From NCBI GenBank assembly GCA_965662045.1, contig CBFIGE010000014.1, positions 1-55,687 of the forward strand: a stretch of DNA of 55,687 bases, read 5' to 3'. The notes beneath the pieces are model-generated. The model ran no database searches. It saw only the letters and a program-made list of their open reading frames with translations, and had not been told where the DNA came from. The stretch is from UBA3478 sp965662045. Its GTDB lineage: Bacteria; Bacteroidota; Bacteroidia; Flavobacteriales; Flavobacteriaceae. Each line of letters starts with the position of its first letter. Position 1 is the stretch's first letter. This document shows positions 45,808 through 54,163 of the stretch, piece by piece. The translations under genes were made by a program, and so were the position numbers.

Positions 45808-46734
45808 ATGAAAAAGAAGCTCGGGCTCATTATCACTTTTGTCTTATTCTCAATGGGTTGTTCTAATCAAAAACAATCCAAAAAGATCCCTTTAATTATA
45901 GATGCAGACACAGCCAATGAGGTAGATGATCTCTTTGCTTTGGTTAGAGCAGTAGGCGCAGCAGAATTTGACTTATTAGGTATTTCTTCAGCACAGTTTC
46001 ATATTTCGCCACTTGCTACGGATAGCACCGTAAAGGAAAGTCAGAAAATCAATGAAGACATCGTGCGTTTGTTGAAACGTAAAGACATTCCACTGCCTTT
46101 AGGAAGTAATGATCCATTAAAATCGAAAAAAACTCCACAGCCTTCTGAAGCTGCTCGTTTTATGATTGAAAAAGCACACGAAATGAGTAAAGATGAAAGG
46201 TTAAATTTGGTTATACTGGGTTCTTGCACTAATGTGGCTTCGGCCATTCTGTTAGATTCCACCATAGTTCCTAAAATCAGAGTACATTACCTTGGTTTTT
46301 GGCACAATCCCAAATCAAATACATACGATAAGAAAGAGTTTAACTCAGGTAATGACACTCTTGCAGTGAATTATTTACTCGATTACCCGAATTTAGATTT
46401 AAGTGTGATGACTGCAACTACAAGTCAACATCTGGTATTCGAAAAAAAAAAGGTGGACAAAGAACTCAAAGCAAGGGGAGCTCTCGCAGAATACCTCACA
46501 AACCGATGGGATACGTACAACCGTTGGTGGACTGCCGATGACCCTCTTAAGGAAAGGTGGATCATGTGGGACGTTGCCATAATCGAGGCTTTAGCGCATC
46601 CTGAATGGGCTATTATAGAAAAGTTCCTCACTCCTATAGAGAACAGGCAGCGTGAAATCAAAATTTATACAGACATCGATACCGAAAAAATGGAGGCTGA
46701 TTATTGGGTACATTTAGAAACTCAACTGAAATAG
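45808..46734 (+). CDS. Lipoprotein nucleoside hydrolase (IUNH family)
   Basis: 308 residues; lipoprotein signal IITFVLFSMGCSNQK. The calcium-binding motif is IIDADTANEVDDLFAL (DxDxxxDD); LVILGSCTNVASAIL and FNSGNDTLAVNYLL follow the IUNH fold (N/D ligands). It should cleave the N-glycosidic bond of ribonucleosides in the envelope and fits with the exported e(P4) phosphatase in nucleotide scavenging. 22 nt after the DUF6526 gene. Confidence 0.87.
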   Translation: MKKKLGLIITFVLFSMGCSNQKQSKKIPLIIDADTANEVDDLFALVRAVGAAEFDLLGISSAQFHISPLATDSTVKESQKINEDIVRLLKRKDIPLPLGSNDPLKSKKTPQPSEAARFMIEKAHEMSKDERLNLVILGSCTNVASAILLDSTIVPKIRVHYLGFWHNPKSNTYDKKEFNSGNDTLAVNYLLDYPNLDLSVMTATTSQHLVFEKKKVDKELKARGALAEYLTNRWDTYNRWWTADDPLKERWIMWDVAIIEALAHPEWAIIEKFLTPIENRQREIKIYTDIDTEKMEADYWVHLETQLK

Positions 46735-46786
46735 GTAAGCAATTGCTATTTGACAGGAGATGATTTACCCTTTTTAAGTCAATACT

Positions 46787-46900
46787 TTAGCTATTCATTC
46801 TGTTGTAAACATTTAAAAGGGTTGCCAGAATGATGGTGATTAAAATAAAAATCCAGGCTTTTCGATTTTCTTTCTTTTTGTTGGCCTCGTCTTCTTGCAT
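46787..46900 (-). CDS. Overlooked 37-residue single-helix membrane protein
   Basis: ATG at 46900, TAA at 46789-46787. A charged N-terminus MQEDEANKKKENRKAW leads into one helix IFILITIILATLLNVY and ends NRMNS. The shape (charged cytoplasmic segment, single helix) is convincing for a small membrane protein. It starts 17 nt after the stop of the FGase-like lipoprotein gene, so it is probably its operon partner. Confidence 0.6.
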   Translation of the reverse strand: MQEDEANKKKENRKAWIFILITIILATLLNVYNRMNS

Positions 46901-46917
46901 TTGATTATGGTTTGTTA

Positions 46918-47832
46918 TTAATAATGAGATTCCAAATAAGATACAATTACCTCTGCACAATACCTAGTGAAACGACTTCGGTTACTTGCATTATCTCTAA
47001 CATTTGACATGTTTAATTCTACTTGTATCGCATCAACATCCCCTGAATATCTCGACCCGTATTCTTGTGTGTTGTAGCCTCCTGACCAATAAGCTTCACC
47101 TTCCTTTGGCGCTCTATCCGATAAAGAAGGTACAGAAGGATATCCTCTTTCCTCAAAAAGCTGTCCGAAAGATTGCGCTCCATTAAGATAATCACTCAAT
47201 TGAAGACCACTAGAGTTTTCTGCTAAATGACGAACAGAAGATTTGTTTTTGTAGGCCACCTCATTTAAGGTTTCATTTTCTTGCCTAAGGTCTGTTGCAC
47301 TGAGTAAATAGCCCAATTCTATTCGCTGAACCTCATGTGCATGCCCATGGACATCAAGAACTAAACCCGTTGAAAATTTGGTTTCAATTTCACTTCTATA
47401 GGCCTTAATTTGATTGTGAAATAATTGCCAATATTCAGAGGTTATTGGATCACCGCAGGTAGCATTTGATACGCTTCTGTTTAAATCTATTTTTTTTCTG
47501 TGAAGCTTGTTAATGACCACGTAGGGTTGATAACCTAATTTCAACAATTCAGATTCAATGCCTTGGGTGATTTCAAGTGTGTGTAAATCTTTTACTGTAA
47601 CTGCCTGTGAACATGTGCGGTCTTCAATAAAAACAGGTTCTAGGTCACCGCCGTGAACTGAAATAAGTAGTAGGGGAATATTACCCTGTTTAAAAATGGT
47701 GTATTGCTCCCAATTTCTATCGAGTTCTTCGTTTGACACCTCAGACGAGTTACTAGATTTTGAACAGTTCACACTCAATAACCCAATTAATATCAAATGC
47801 AATGTGCGCCTAATGTATCCTTTTCTTGGCAT
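46918..47832 (-). CDS. N-formylglutamate amidohydrolase-like lipoprotein
   Basis: 304 residues; signal LHLILIGLLSVNCSKSS. FGase-type motifs: LLLISVHGGDLEP (metal-binding His-Gly-Gly-Asp), KLHRKKIDLNRSV and GLVLDVHGHAHEVQRIELGY. FGase enzymes in histidine degradation are cytoplasmic; this lipid-anchored form is more likely an amidohydrolase of another substrate, for example peptidoglycan-related. The remaining fold positions look complete. Confidence 0.78.
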   Translation of the reverse strand: MPRKGYIRRTLHLILIGLLSVNCSKSSNSSEVSNEELDRNWEQYTIFKQGNIPLLLISVHGGDLEPVFIEDRTCSQAVTVKDLHTLEITQGIESELLKLGYQPYVVINKLHRKKIDLNRSVSNATCGDPITSEYWQLFHNQIKAYRSEIETKFSTGLVLDVHGHAHEVQRIELGYLLSATDLRQENETLNEVAYKNKSSVRHLAENSSGLQLSDYLNGAQSFGQLFEERGYPSVPSLSDRAPKEGEAYWSGGYNTQEYGSRYSGDVDAIQVELNMSNVRDNASNRSRFTRYCAEVIVSYLESHY

Positions 47833-47893
47833 CTTACTCTAAAATTTGTCTACTGCATTCAAGGTTGAATTACTTAAATCAATGCAGAATAGC

Positions 47894-48277
47894 TTAGTTT
47901 TTTAATTCAGTTTTTTGCAAAAAGAAAATTCCTAAACTGAAAAGAAGCATAAGACTAGCGGGTAAAAATTTAATCGCTTCATCGTTGACTTTAAAGTGCA
48001 TACCGATGGCACCTAACATCAGAGCAGCCATTAACACAGCTGCAGGAATGATTAATTTGTGTTTTATTAGACCGACCGAAAGGCCGATAGCTGCTAAAAC
48101 TTTTAATGCGCCAATGATGTAGACAAAATTTTCATCCAATCCGTAGACGGCAAATTCATCAATCATATTTGAAGCATCGCCCCCTCTATACATGGTGGGT
48201 TTGTTAAAACGAAAAAGCCATACGTTGAGAACAATTAGAGAAACTGCGGCTGATAATAGAGGTTTTAAAAACTTCAT
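47894..48277 (-). CDS. DoxX-like membrane protein
   Basis: 127 residues from the ATG at 48277 (the frame extends upstream to 48385, but this start puts the first helix at the N-terminus). Four helices: FLKPLLSAAVSLIVLNVWLF, VYIIGALKVLAAIGLSVGLI, LIIPAAVLMAALMLGAIGM and FLPASLMLLFSLGIFFL. The pattern of helix 2 (GALKVLAAIGL) is DoxX-like. Exact role unknown. Confidence 0.78.
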   Translation of the reverse strand: MKFLKPLLSAAVSLIVLNVWLFRFNKPTMYRGGDASNMIDEFAVYGLDENFVYIIGALKVLAAIGLSVGLIKHKLIIPAAVLMAALMLGAIGMHFKVNDEAIKFLPASLMLLFSLGIFFLQKTELKN

Positions 48278-48602
48278 TCGGTTAATTTTTACAACTCTTA
48301 AGATACTCAAAATAAGGGATTTTTTTGCTTTTTCACTTAGATCGACAACCCAAAGGGTATATATTTCAACTCTGAAATACTTCAAAGAATTTACATATCA
48401 GCTGTTTTTAAGTTTTCTTTCTTTGGACTGTATTCTTCATAAAATACCACATAATATTGTTGACGATTTATTGTGTGTGGTGTAGTTAGAGGTATGCAAG
48501 AGGTTTCTTATCTGATTGTAAAACCTAGTCTAAATTAAAAAGGGAAAAATCATTAGATTAGAGGAGATTAAAACATTAAAAATCATACGGATTGTTGGAG
48601 GT

Positions 48603-48722
48603 GTGGTATTCGCTAGCGCTGCTGTCTATTTTTTTATCGAAAAGGAATACACTGAAGCCGCTATTCAAACTGCTTTATTTCTCTCTTTGATCCCACTAGT
48701 ATTTAACAAAGAAAATGAATGA
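48603..48722 (+). CDS. Small membrane protein with non-ATG start, overlapping the next gene
   Basis: The frame is open from 48534 to the TGA at 48720-48722 and reads IKKGKIIRLEEIKTLKIIRI, VGGVVFASAAVYFFIEKEYT, EAAIQTALFLSLIPLVFNKE, NE. It has two hydrophobic segments and clear coding character, but no ATG. GTG at 48603 gives 39 residues; an ATT at 48534 would give 62 and keep the basic N-terminus. The end overlaps the start of the DUF6090-like gene by 8 nt, which argues that it is translated. Confidence 0.5.
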   Translation: MVFASAAVYFFIEKEYTEAAIQTALFLSLIPLVFNKENE

Positions 48723-49479
48723 TAAATTCAAGGGCATAAAGAAGTTCGTTTTTGAAACTTCTGTAATTATTATCGGTATTTCTATTTCATTTTGGCTGAG
48801 CAATCTGCAAGCAAAATCGGACGATCACAACATGGAAGTTGAGATACTCGAAGCCATAGAAGTCAATATTGATGAGATTCAAAAGTATTTAGACAACAGA
48901 CGTGAAACCCTAGATGCCGACAATCAGCTTATGGATTACCTCTCTACCCATTGGAGTGACTTAAATCTTGATTCAATTGTTGAGGTTTTACAATACGGCC
49001 GACACATGAAAGCCTTTCACAACGTCTTCTTAGATTATAGGGAGTTTCATCCGCCAGTTTCAGAAATCACCTCTATCATCGGGGACGGTTCTATATCACT
49101 TATTTCTAATCCGGATATAAAAATTCAATTGATCTCTTTGATCGATAACAGTTATGATTTCGTCAATCAAAACGTCAAGAGTGAAATTGAATTGCAACAA
49201 TCATTCAGAAATCAATTGGTGCAAGAAGACGGTTACGAGATTTCAAAAATATTAGAAACCACCCAAAATGAAATGACACAAAGAGTATCAGGAAAGGTTG
49301 ACAATAGAAAAAAAATACTTGCTGAACTCAAGGCAATTACCAAATTAAGAGCGGCAAAAAACTACCTTAACCTTAAAATACGACAACGATTTTGGGTTAT
49401 GAATTTCTACAATAGTTTTGAGCGTAATCTAAATACATTAGATGAAATGGTTGGTAAAGAACTAAAATCCATCCGATGA
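48715..49479 (+). CDS. DUF6090-like single-pass membrane protein, fifth paralogue
   Basis: 254 residues. N-terminal helix VFETSVIIIGISISFWLSNL, then charged helices and the block DYREFHPPVSEITSIIGDGS followed by ISLISNPDIKIQLISLID, which aligns loosely with EYRSLQNSGLIE. The most divergent of the five. It overlaps the preceding small ORF by 8 nt and its stop overlaps the ATG of the next ORF (ATGA), so three products are translationally linked. Confidence 0.72.
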   Translation: MNDKFKGIKKFVFETSVIIIGISISFWLSNLQAKSDDHNMEVEILEAIEVNIDEIQKYLDNRRETLDADNQLMDYLSTHWSDLNLDSIVEVLQYGRHMKAFHNVFLDYREFHPPVSEITSIIGDGSISLISNPDIKIQLISLIDNSYDFVNQNVKSEIELQQSFRNQLVQEDGYEISKILETTQNEMTQRVSGKVDNRKKILAELKAITKLRAAKNYLNLKIRQRFWVMNFYNSFERNLNTLDEMVGKELKSIR

Positions 49480-49653
49480 AAAAGACATTAGTTCTAATTG
49501 CAATTAATTTTTCAAGTTGCTCAAAAGAGGATTGCACTAAAACGGTGAACCTCCCAGTTTGGGGATCCCATTGAAATGACCTTTAACGATAATTTTCAAG
49601 AAGTGCCTTGTGATCTTGGTGAACCTGTTGACCAGCCTGTGTCGATTCTGTAA
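49476..49653 (+). pseudogene. Small lipoprotein gene with a single-base frameshift
   Basis: ATG 49476 overlaps the stop of the DUF6090-like gene. MKKTLVLIAINFSSCSKEDC is a lipoprotein start; the frame stops at TGA near 49572. After the GGGG run at 49561-49564 the plus-two frame continues as DPIEMTFNDNFQEVPCDLGE, then PVDQPVSIL, to TAA at 49651. Dropping one G gives 58 codons. Either a real frameshift or a homopolymer sequencing error; the coupling suggests it was, or is, functional. Confidence 0.55.
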
Positions 49654-49770
49654 TCTGAATTAGATGTTTCAAATTATGCACTTTACAGTTATGGTTTAGG
49701 GTAGAGCATAGTTTTATTTCAAGTTTACTAAAGTATTGCAATGTAACGAGTTAAATTATTTTTTGTATAT

Positions 49771-49912
49771 TGAAAGGACCTAAGAGAGGGAAGCTCACTA
49801 TATATTAGGAGTTATACGTTTTAAATCTTTGGATAGATTCATAATTATTCCCTCATCTTTTCTGTTTAGACTAGAGGCTATTGTTTTGAGCAAATAATAG
49901 CCTCTTTTTTTT
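49771..49912 (+). ncRNA. Candidate small RNA ending in a strong terminator
   Basis: A promoter resembling the Bacteroidota consensus (TTG at 49736, 18 nt, TATTTTTTG at 49757-49765) would start a transcript near 49771. The region then has GAGGGAA (49786-49792) complementary to TTCCCTC (49848-49854) and ends at the terminator hairpin. No ORF of note lies on the plus strand here. Known sRNA families were not recognised. Alternatively the terminator simply ends the upstream operon. Confidence 0.3.
49873..49912 (+). terminator. Strong rightward intrinsic terminator
   Basis: AGAGGCTATT (49873-49882) pairs with AATAGCCTCT (49896-49905), followed by an unbroken T-run to 49912. The T-run overlaps the last codons of the convergent small membrane gene. 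It lies 220 nt past the broken lipoprotein gene. Confidence 0.85.
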
Positions 49913-50117
49913 ATCTCTTTCGTTTAAAGAAGTTTTTCTTCCATAGTAATCTCAATAAAAAGACGAATAGAAACAAAAAAAACCAAAACCCCGTAAAATT
50001 GAAAAGCGCAAGGCTTACATCTGCACTACTGAATCTTCCTGCAGTAATGATGACAAGAGCTGTCCATAGTGAAGCAATCGCCAAAATGAATAAAAACCAA
50101 GATAAATACCTGTTCAT
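49911..50117 (-). CDS. Small two-helix membrane protein
   Basis: 68 residues: MNRYLSWFLFILAIASLWTA and a second helix ALFNFTGFWFFLFLFVFLLR with a basic C-terminus (KKNFFKRKR). Typical of small inner-membrane proteins; family not recognised. Convergent with the terminator-ended transcript. Confidence 0.6.
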   Translation of the reverse strand: MNRYLSWFLFILAIASLWTALVIITAGRFSSADVSLALFNFTGFWFFLFLFVFLLRLLWKKNFFKRKR

Positions 50118-50260
50118 TTTTTAATGATAAAAAACCAGATGCAATTCAAAATCTGACCTCAATTCGAAGTTCTTTTAATCGCAATTGATTTGGTAAATGT
50201 GTTGAATTCAAATCGAGAAAATAACTAAGTCTTGAACAAGTATCAAAGGCAATATTATTA

Positions 50261-50301
50261 AAAAACATCAGGGATACTATTTAAAGCCTCAGAGTATCCT
50301 A
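50261..50301 (-). terminator. Possible terminator overlapping the regulator stop codon
   Basis: On the minus strand GGATACT (50299-50293) pairs with AGTATCC (50278-50272) with a 14-nt loop, followed after CTGATG by T6 (50266-50261). The stem includes part of the stop codon of the regulator gene. The spacer before the T-run weakens the case. Confidence 0.35.
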
Positions 50302-51960
50302 TATCTTTGGGTTTAAAAATCTGTTTTTGTGTTTGACTAGATAGGTAATGGAATAACCCGTTTGTAAAGATATGTTGTCATAGGTTTCATTTTCTATGAG
50401 CATTTCATAAACTCTTTGCTCTCTCTGTTGTTTGATGTATTTGGCAGGTTTAAACTCTTTGCCCAAGCTGTTTATCTCATGATAATCTAACTTAAATTTA
50501 TCTTGAAGAATTTCTAAGGTAACCACCCTTAAATTTTTATTTATATATTTTTTAATACTTAAAATGACTTCCTGATTTGAGGGAGTTTTCGCTCTGTTAT
50601 TGTATATAAAGAATAAGACAACGGCAACCAAAATAAGAATTAAAATATACTCAACTGAGCTGTTCTTTTTTTGATTAAAACCTGATAGGTTATTTATAAA
50701 TCCTGTTGTCTGAAATTTACTCACATTTTCGATTTCATAAACTCCGTGAATACTTCCAAATGATATGTTGTCATTAGTTTTATAGAAGGCCCCCTTGTTA
50801 AATTCGTCGACAATGAGGTTGTTATAAACTTTCATTGAAGACTTTTCAAATAAACTTAAGCCATTATTTCCGGAGATAAATAAGATTTCTCCCATGTCAG
50901 CTATAGTGTGAATTGAATTATCAAGTGGGTGAGAATTAATAATTTCAAGTCCTTCATAATTTCTTTCAAGTTTTATTAATGTATTATCCTTGGTAATTGC
51001 GTAGAAAAAAGACCCGTCTAATGAACACTCTAAAATATCGGTAATATTTTCTGCAATGTCTTCATCCAATATTTCAGTGGAATAATCCTCTAAATCAAGA
51101 GAAAAATAGTTGTCATCGTCAATGAAGTGAAACTGATTAGAGCTATTCATTCTTGCATAAATCTTATTTCGTATGGGAATAACATTTTTTTTAGAAGAAT
51201 AAATCAGTCTGAAATTATTTGATTTTAAATCAAATAGATATATGCCTTTATCTCCCTTTAATGAGCTAGTTTTTTTTCCAGAAATTAACAGAAAATTTGA
51301 GTTGCCGATATTAAAAATATCTGAAATTCTGCCGTAAGGAGCGTCAGAAATCTTCGAATTATCATTGTTGTAAAGAATTTTCTCAACGCCGTTTTGATAG
51401 CTAATAAGGCCATTATAACAAACGAATGTTATAGAATCAAATTCTCTTATTTGACCATCAGTATAGCTTATAGATAATGCATTATCGTCAATATAGACTC
51501 CGCCATAAAATCCAATCGAATTTTTTGAAATTGATCTAACGCTTCCTATTGGAGTAAATCTATAGGGTTTATTTTCAAAAATTAGTAAATCTCCCCGAGA
51601 AATAACATATAGTTTATTGCCACTGTATAAAAAGTCGGTAACTGATTCGTTGTAGTCACTTGTTAATTTGATCGGAGACGTTTGGTATGAGATTCTATGA
51701 CTGTTGTTGAATTTAAAATTTGAATTTATAGGACCAGCAATTGAATAGTCTATGATCTCTAATTCATCGGTAATATTGTCGATGGTATAAACCCCTTTAT
51801 TAGAACCCACATAAATTTTGCCTTCAATCAATAAGACATTGTAGTAGATATTGTCAGGATAAATTTTGTTCAGACTGTAGTTGTTGTCTAAAGGAAGTGA
51901 TAGATAAAGTAATAGTGATGTGAATAATGAAGTGACAATGTTATACAGAAAAACTTTCAT
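50299..51960 (-). CDS. Membrane one-component regulator: propeller sensor, helix, AraC-type DNA-binding domain
   Basis: 553 residues. N-terminal signal/anchor (YNIVTSLFTSLLLYLSL), then about 410 residues of repeated beta-strand units (IEGKIYVGSNKGVYTID, SGNKLYVISRGDLLIF, MGEILFISGNNGLSLFE) matching the periplasmic propeller of Bacteroidota hybrid sensors. A transmembrane helix (VEYILILILVAVVLFFIY, near 445-462) leads to a cytoplasmic C-terminus with an AraC-like two-helix-turn-helix pattern (TLEILQDKFKLDYHEINSLG, then YEMLIENETYDNISLQTGYS). No histidine kinase or receiver domain lies between, so the sensor is coupled directly to the DNA-binding output. Ligand unknown. Confidence 0.78.
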   Translation of the reverse strand: MKVFLYNIVTSLFTSLLLYLSLPLDNNYSLNKIYPDNIYYNVLLIEGKIYVGSNKGVYTIDNITDELEIIDYSIAGPINSNFKFNNSHRISYQTSPIKLTSDYNESVTDFLYSGNKLYVISRGDLLIFENKPYRFTPIGSVRSISKNSIGFYGGVYIDDNALSISYTDGQIREFDSITFVCYNGLISYQNGVEKILYNNDNSKISDAPYGRISDIFNIGNSNFLLISGKKTSSLKGDKGIYLFDLKSNNFRLIYSSKKNVIPIRNKIYARMNSSNQFHFIDDDNYFSLDLEDYSTEILDEDIAENITDILECSLDGSFFYAITKDNTLIKLERNYEGLEIINSHPLDNSIHTIADMGEILFISGNNGLSLFEKSSMKVYNNLIVDEFNKGAFYKTNDNISFGSIHGVYEIENVSKFQTTGFINNLSGFNQKKNSSVEYILILILVAVVLFFIYNNRAKTPSNQEVILSIKKYINKNLRVVTLEILQDKFKLDYHEINSLGKEFKPAKYIKQQREQRVYEMLIENETYDNISLQTGYSITYLVKHKNRFLNPKI

Positions 51961-52058
51961 GGTAATTAATCATTTTGATATTTGATTAATAAGTACAGTT
52001 AAAGGTAAGTGATACATCAAGACAGATAATGATTAAAGAAAAGTAATTAAATCATATA

Positions 52059-52397
52059 TTAATAATATTTCTTGTAGGATGAATAAATTTTTTGGTACTT
52101 GTTTCCTTTTGAATTTACATCAATAGTTGACCTTACTATTCTGCCTGTGAAAAGGTGTCTTCCATACTTTCTCATTAAATGGCTCTTCTTGGTATGCCTG
52201 TAGTTGTCTAATTGCTGTTCTAAATCTTTTTGAATTTTATCAGATGATACTTCATCTATGGCAAGCAAAAGCTCATCTTTACTGATGAGTTTATCCGGCT
52301 CATTATTCTTTTTGAATGATTCGATAAGAAAAGGATCATCTTCTAGAATTAGTTGCAGAAGTTCAAGAATTTCTTGATAATAAATATTGTCTTTCAT
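52059..52397 (-). CDS. Hypothetical protein (112 residues)
   Basis: Starts MKDNIYYQEILELLQLILED; acidic helical N-terminal half, basic C-terminal half (RHTKKSHLMRKYGRHLFTG and YQKIYSSYKKYY). No signal or membrane segment. Lies 98 nt upstream of the regulator gene on the same strand, perhaps cotranscribed. Family unknown. Confidence 0.55.
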   Translation of the reverse strand: MKDNIYYQEILELLQLILEDDPFLIESFKKNNEPDKLISKDELLLAIDEVSSDKIQKDLEQQLDNYRHTKKSHLMRKYGRHLFTGRIVRSTIDVNSKGNKYQKIYSSYKKYY

Positions 52398-52472
52398 TTA
52401 CAATTTTTTTTACACATGTGTCTTGTAAACGTCAAAATAACAGGAAAAACACTTATAGATAAAAATTATAAC

Positions 52473-52508
52473 TTTTAAAAAAGGTCAATTTTTTTTAAAA
52501 AAGGTCAA
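52473..52508. promoter_or_regulatory. Pair of 16-bp direct repeats, candidate operator
   Basis: TTTTAAAAAAGGTCAA occurs at 52473-52488 and again at 52493-52508, a 20-bp period, close to two helical turns, as for paired activator sites on one DNA face. It sits in the 307-bp gap between the leftward regulator unit and the rightward CotH gene. A weak minus-7-like TGTCTTTG at 52515 lies just downstream. A short ORF (52538-52591, MTKPEESYLNPQDYKIV) follows but is not convincing. The binding protein may be the AraC-type regulator next door. Confidence 0.5.
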
Positions 52509-52704
52509 ATATATTGTCTTTGTTTTAATAAAAATCGATGACAAAACCAGAAGAAAGTTATTTAAATCCTCAAGATTACAAGATTGTTTAATATGCAGCT
52601 GGCAGTTTATTAAATATCTTGAAAAATAGAGTCTTAGCTTCTTTAGCTAATTCTTCATACTAAGGGAAAGAAACAGATTAATCCAATTTTCTTAAATTTA
52701 AAAT

Positions 52705-54084
52705 ATGAGAAAATATACAAGCTTAAATCTACGTATAGTTTCGTTTTTACTCTACGTATTGGTGTCCTCTTGTTCAAAAGACAGTTTAGATGAAATGGAT
52801 ACTATTACAGATGAGACCCCTAGTGGAATTGAATTTGAAGAGTATGTAGAAAGTGCGAATCAATCTTCAAATTACATTTATGACCATAACAAACTTCATA
52901 GATTTGATATTTATATCAGTCAGCAAAATTTAAACAAAATCAACAATAATCCAGCAGCAGAGCAGTACGTTGAAGGGTCTTTAGTTTTTGAGAATAAAAT
53001 TGTCAGCAATGTTGGTATTAGATACAAGGGTTCTATTGGAGCTTGGGTAGGGTGCTTATCGGGAAATGACTGGTCAAACCCTTCAGGCTCTAAGACCTGT
53101 CCAAAATTGTCAATGAAAGTTAAAATTAATTGGCAAGTTGATAGAAAATTTTACGGCTTAAACAAACTTCAGTTTCATTCACAAAATCTTGACCAATCTA
53201 AAATGCGCGAAAGATTAGGGTACTATATGTTCAGAAATTTTGGTGTAACGGCTCCAAGGTCAAATCACGCTGTCATCTATATCAATGGCGAGTTTAATGG
53301 GATTTTTGCTAATACCGAGCAGATTGACGGGCCATTTACCAATAAAAATTTTGACAACTCTGGAGGTAATTTGTATAAAGAAACGTGGCCTGTACAATCT
53401 AATGGAGAAGCTCGTAGTGTATTTTATTTCCAAAGTGGATTAAAAACAAATGAAGAAGTATCTGATGTTTCTCTAATCAAAACTTTTTCAGATCAGTTAG
53501 CCGCTGTTAATCACAATGAAGTGCGGAGTGTGGTTGAAAATTGGATGGACAAAGAATCATTTTTAAAAATGTTGGTTGTAGATAGAAGGATTGCGCATGA
53601 CGATGGATTTCTTCATTTCTATTCAGACGGAGAAAACTTTGAAAATCACAATTACTATTTATACGAAGACCCTATTGAAAATAAATTACAGCTTATTCCA
53701 TGGGATTTAGACAATGCCTTTGAAAACATACTTTTTGACAGAAACCCTGTAACACCTGTTAAAGACAAATGGTTTGAAACTTCTAATAATTGTCAAGGCT
53801 TTACTCATGGCGCTTTTAATCTTATGCAAAAATCGGCAGCCTGTGATAAGATCATCGGATCTTTTGGACAATTTTTAGAGGAGTACAATAAGTTGGATAA
53901 TGCCTTTAGAACCAATCTTTTTAATTCGCCTAATATCGATGCCCTTTTAGATTCTTGGTCAAATCAAATAAGAGATGCCGTCATAGAAGCGCACAACACA
54001 CATGGTAATCAAGAACCGAGTTTTGAGCAATGGACTGCGAGCTTAGGCACTTTAAAAAGCGAAATAAGTCAGTCCTTAAATTAG
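52705..54084 (+). CDS. CotH kinase-family lipoprotein
   Basis: 459 residues; signal VSFLLYVLVSSCSKDS. CotH pattern: HRFDIYISQQNLNKINNNPA, SNVGIRYKGSIG, KLSMKVKINW, KMRERLGYYMFRNFGVTAPR, GEFNGIFANTEQIDGPF, and YYLYEDPIENKLQLIPWDLD with the DxD-like metal site. CotH proteins are atypical protein kinases first known from spore coats; exported copies in non-spore-formers probably modify envelope proteins or bind carbohydrate. Cys-rich LSGNDWSNPSGSKTCPK insert is unusual. Confidence 0.87.
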   Translation: MRKYTSLNLRIVSFLLYVLVSSCSKDSLDEMDTITDETPSGIEFEEYVESANQSSNYIYDHNKLHRFDIYISQQNLNKINNNPAAEQYVEGSLVFENKIVSNVGIRYKGSIGAWVGCLSGNDWSNPSGSKTCPKLSMKVKINWQVDRKFYGLNKLQFHSQNLDQSKMRERLGYYMFRNFGVTAPRSNHAVIYINGEFNGIFANTEQIDGPFTNKNFDNSGGNLYKETWPVQSNGEARSVFYFQSGLKTNEEVSDVSLIKTFSDQLAAVNHNEVRSVVENWMDKESFLKMLVVDRRIAHDDGFLHFYSDGENFENHNYYLYEDPIENKLQLIPWDLDNAFENILFDRNPVTPVKDKWFETSNNCQGFTHGAFNLMQKSAACDKIIGSFGQFLEEYNKLDNAFRTNLFNSPNIDALLDSWSNQIRDAVIEAHNTHGNQEPSFEQWTASLGTLKSEISQSLN

Positions 54085-54163
54085 AAGTATGTGAGCCTAT
54101 GATCTAATCAAAGAAATAAAATTCATAAGTACATATAAAACATATCGCAACCTCGCAATCCTA

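Noticed and set aside
46738..46750. Palindrome AGCAATTGCT between the nucleoside hydrolase and the small membrane gene
   Set aside because: Short, with no T-run on either strand; expected by chance in AT-rich DNA.
49771..49912. 6S RNA or a riboswitch
   Set aside because: The length is short for 6S, no central bubble could be drawn, and no downstream plus-strand gene exists to be controlled.
52538..52591. 17-residue leader-like ORF before the CotH gene
   Set aside because: Too short, no attenuator hairpin follows, and no regulatory amino-acid run is present.
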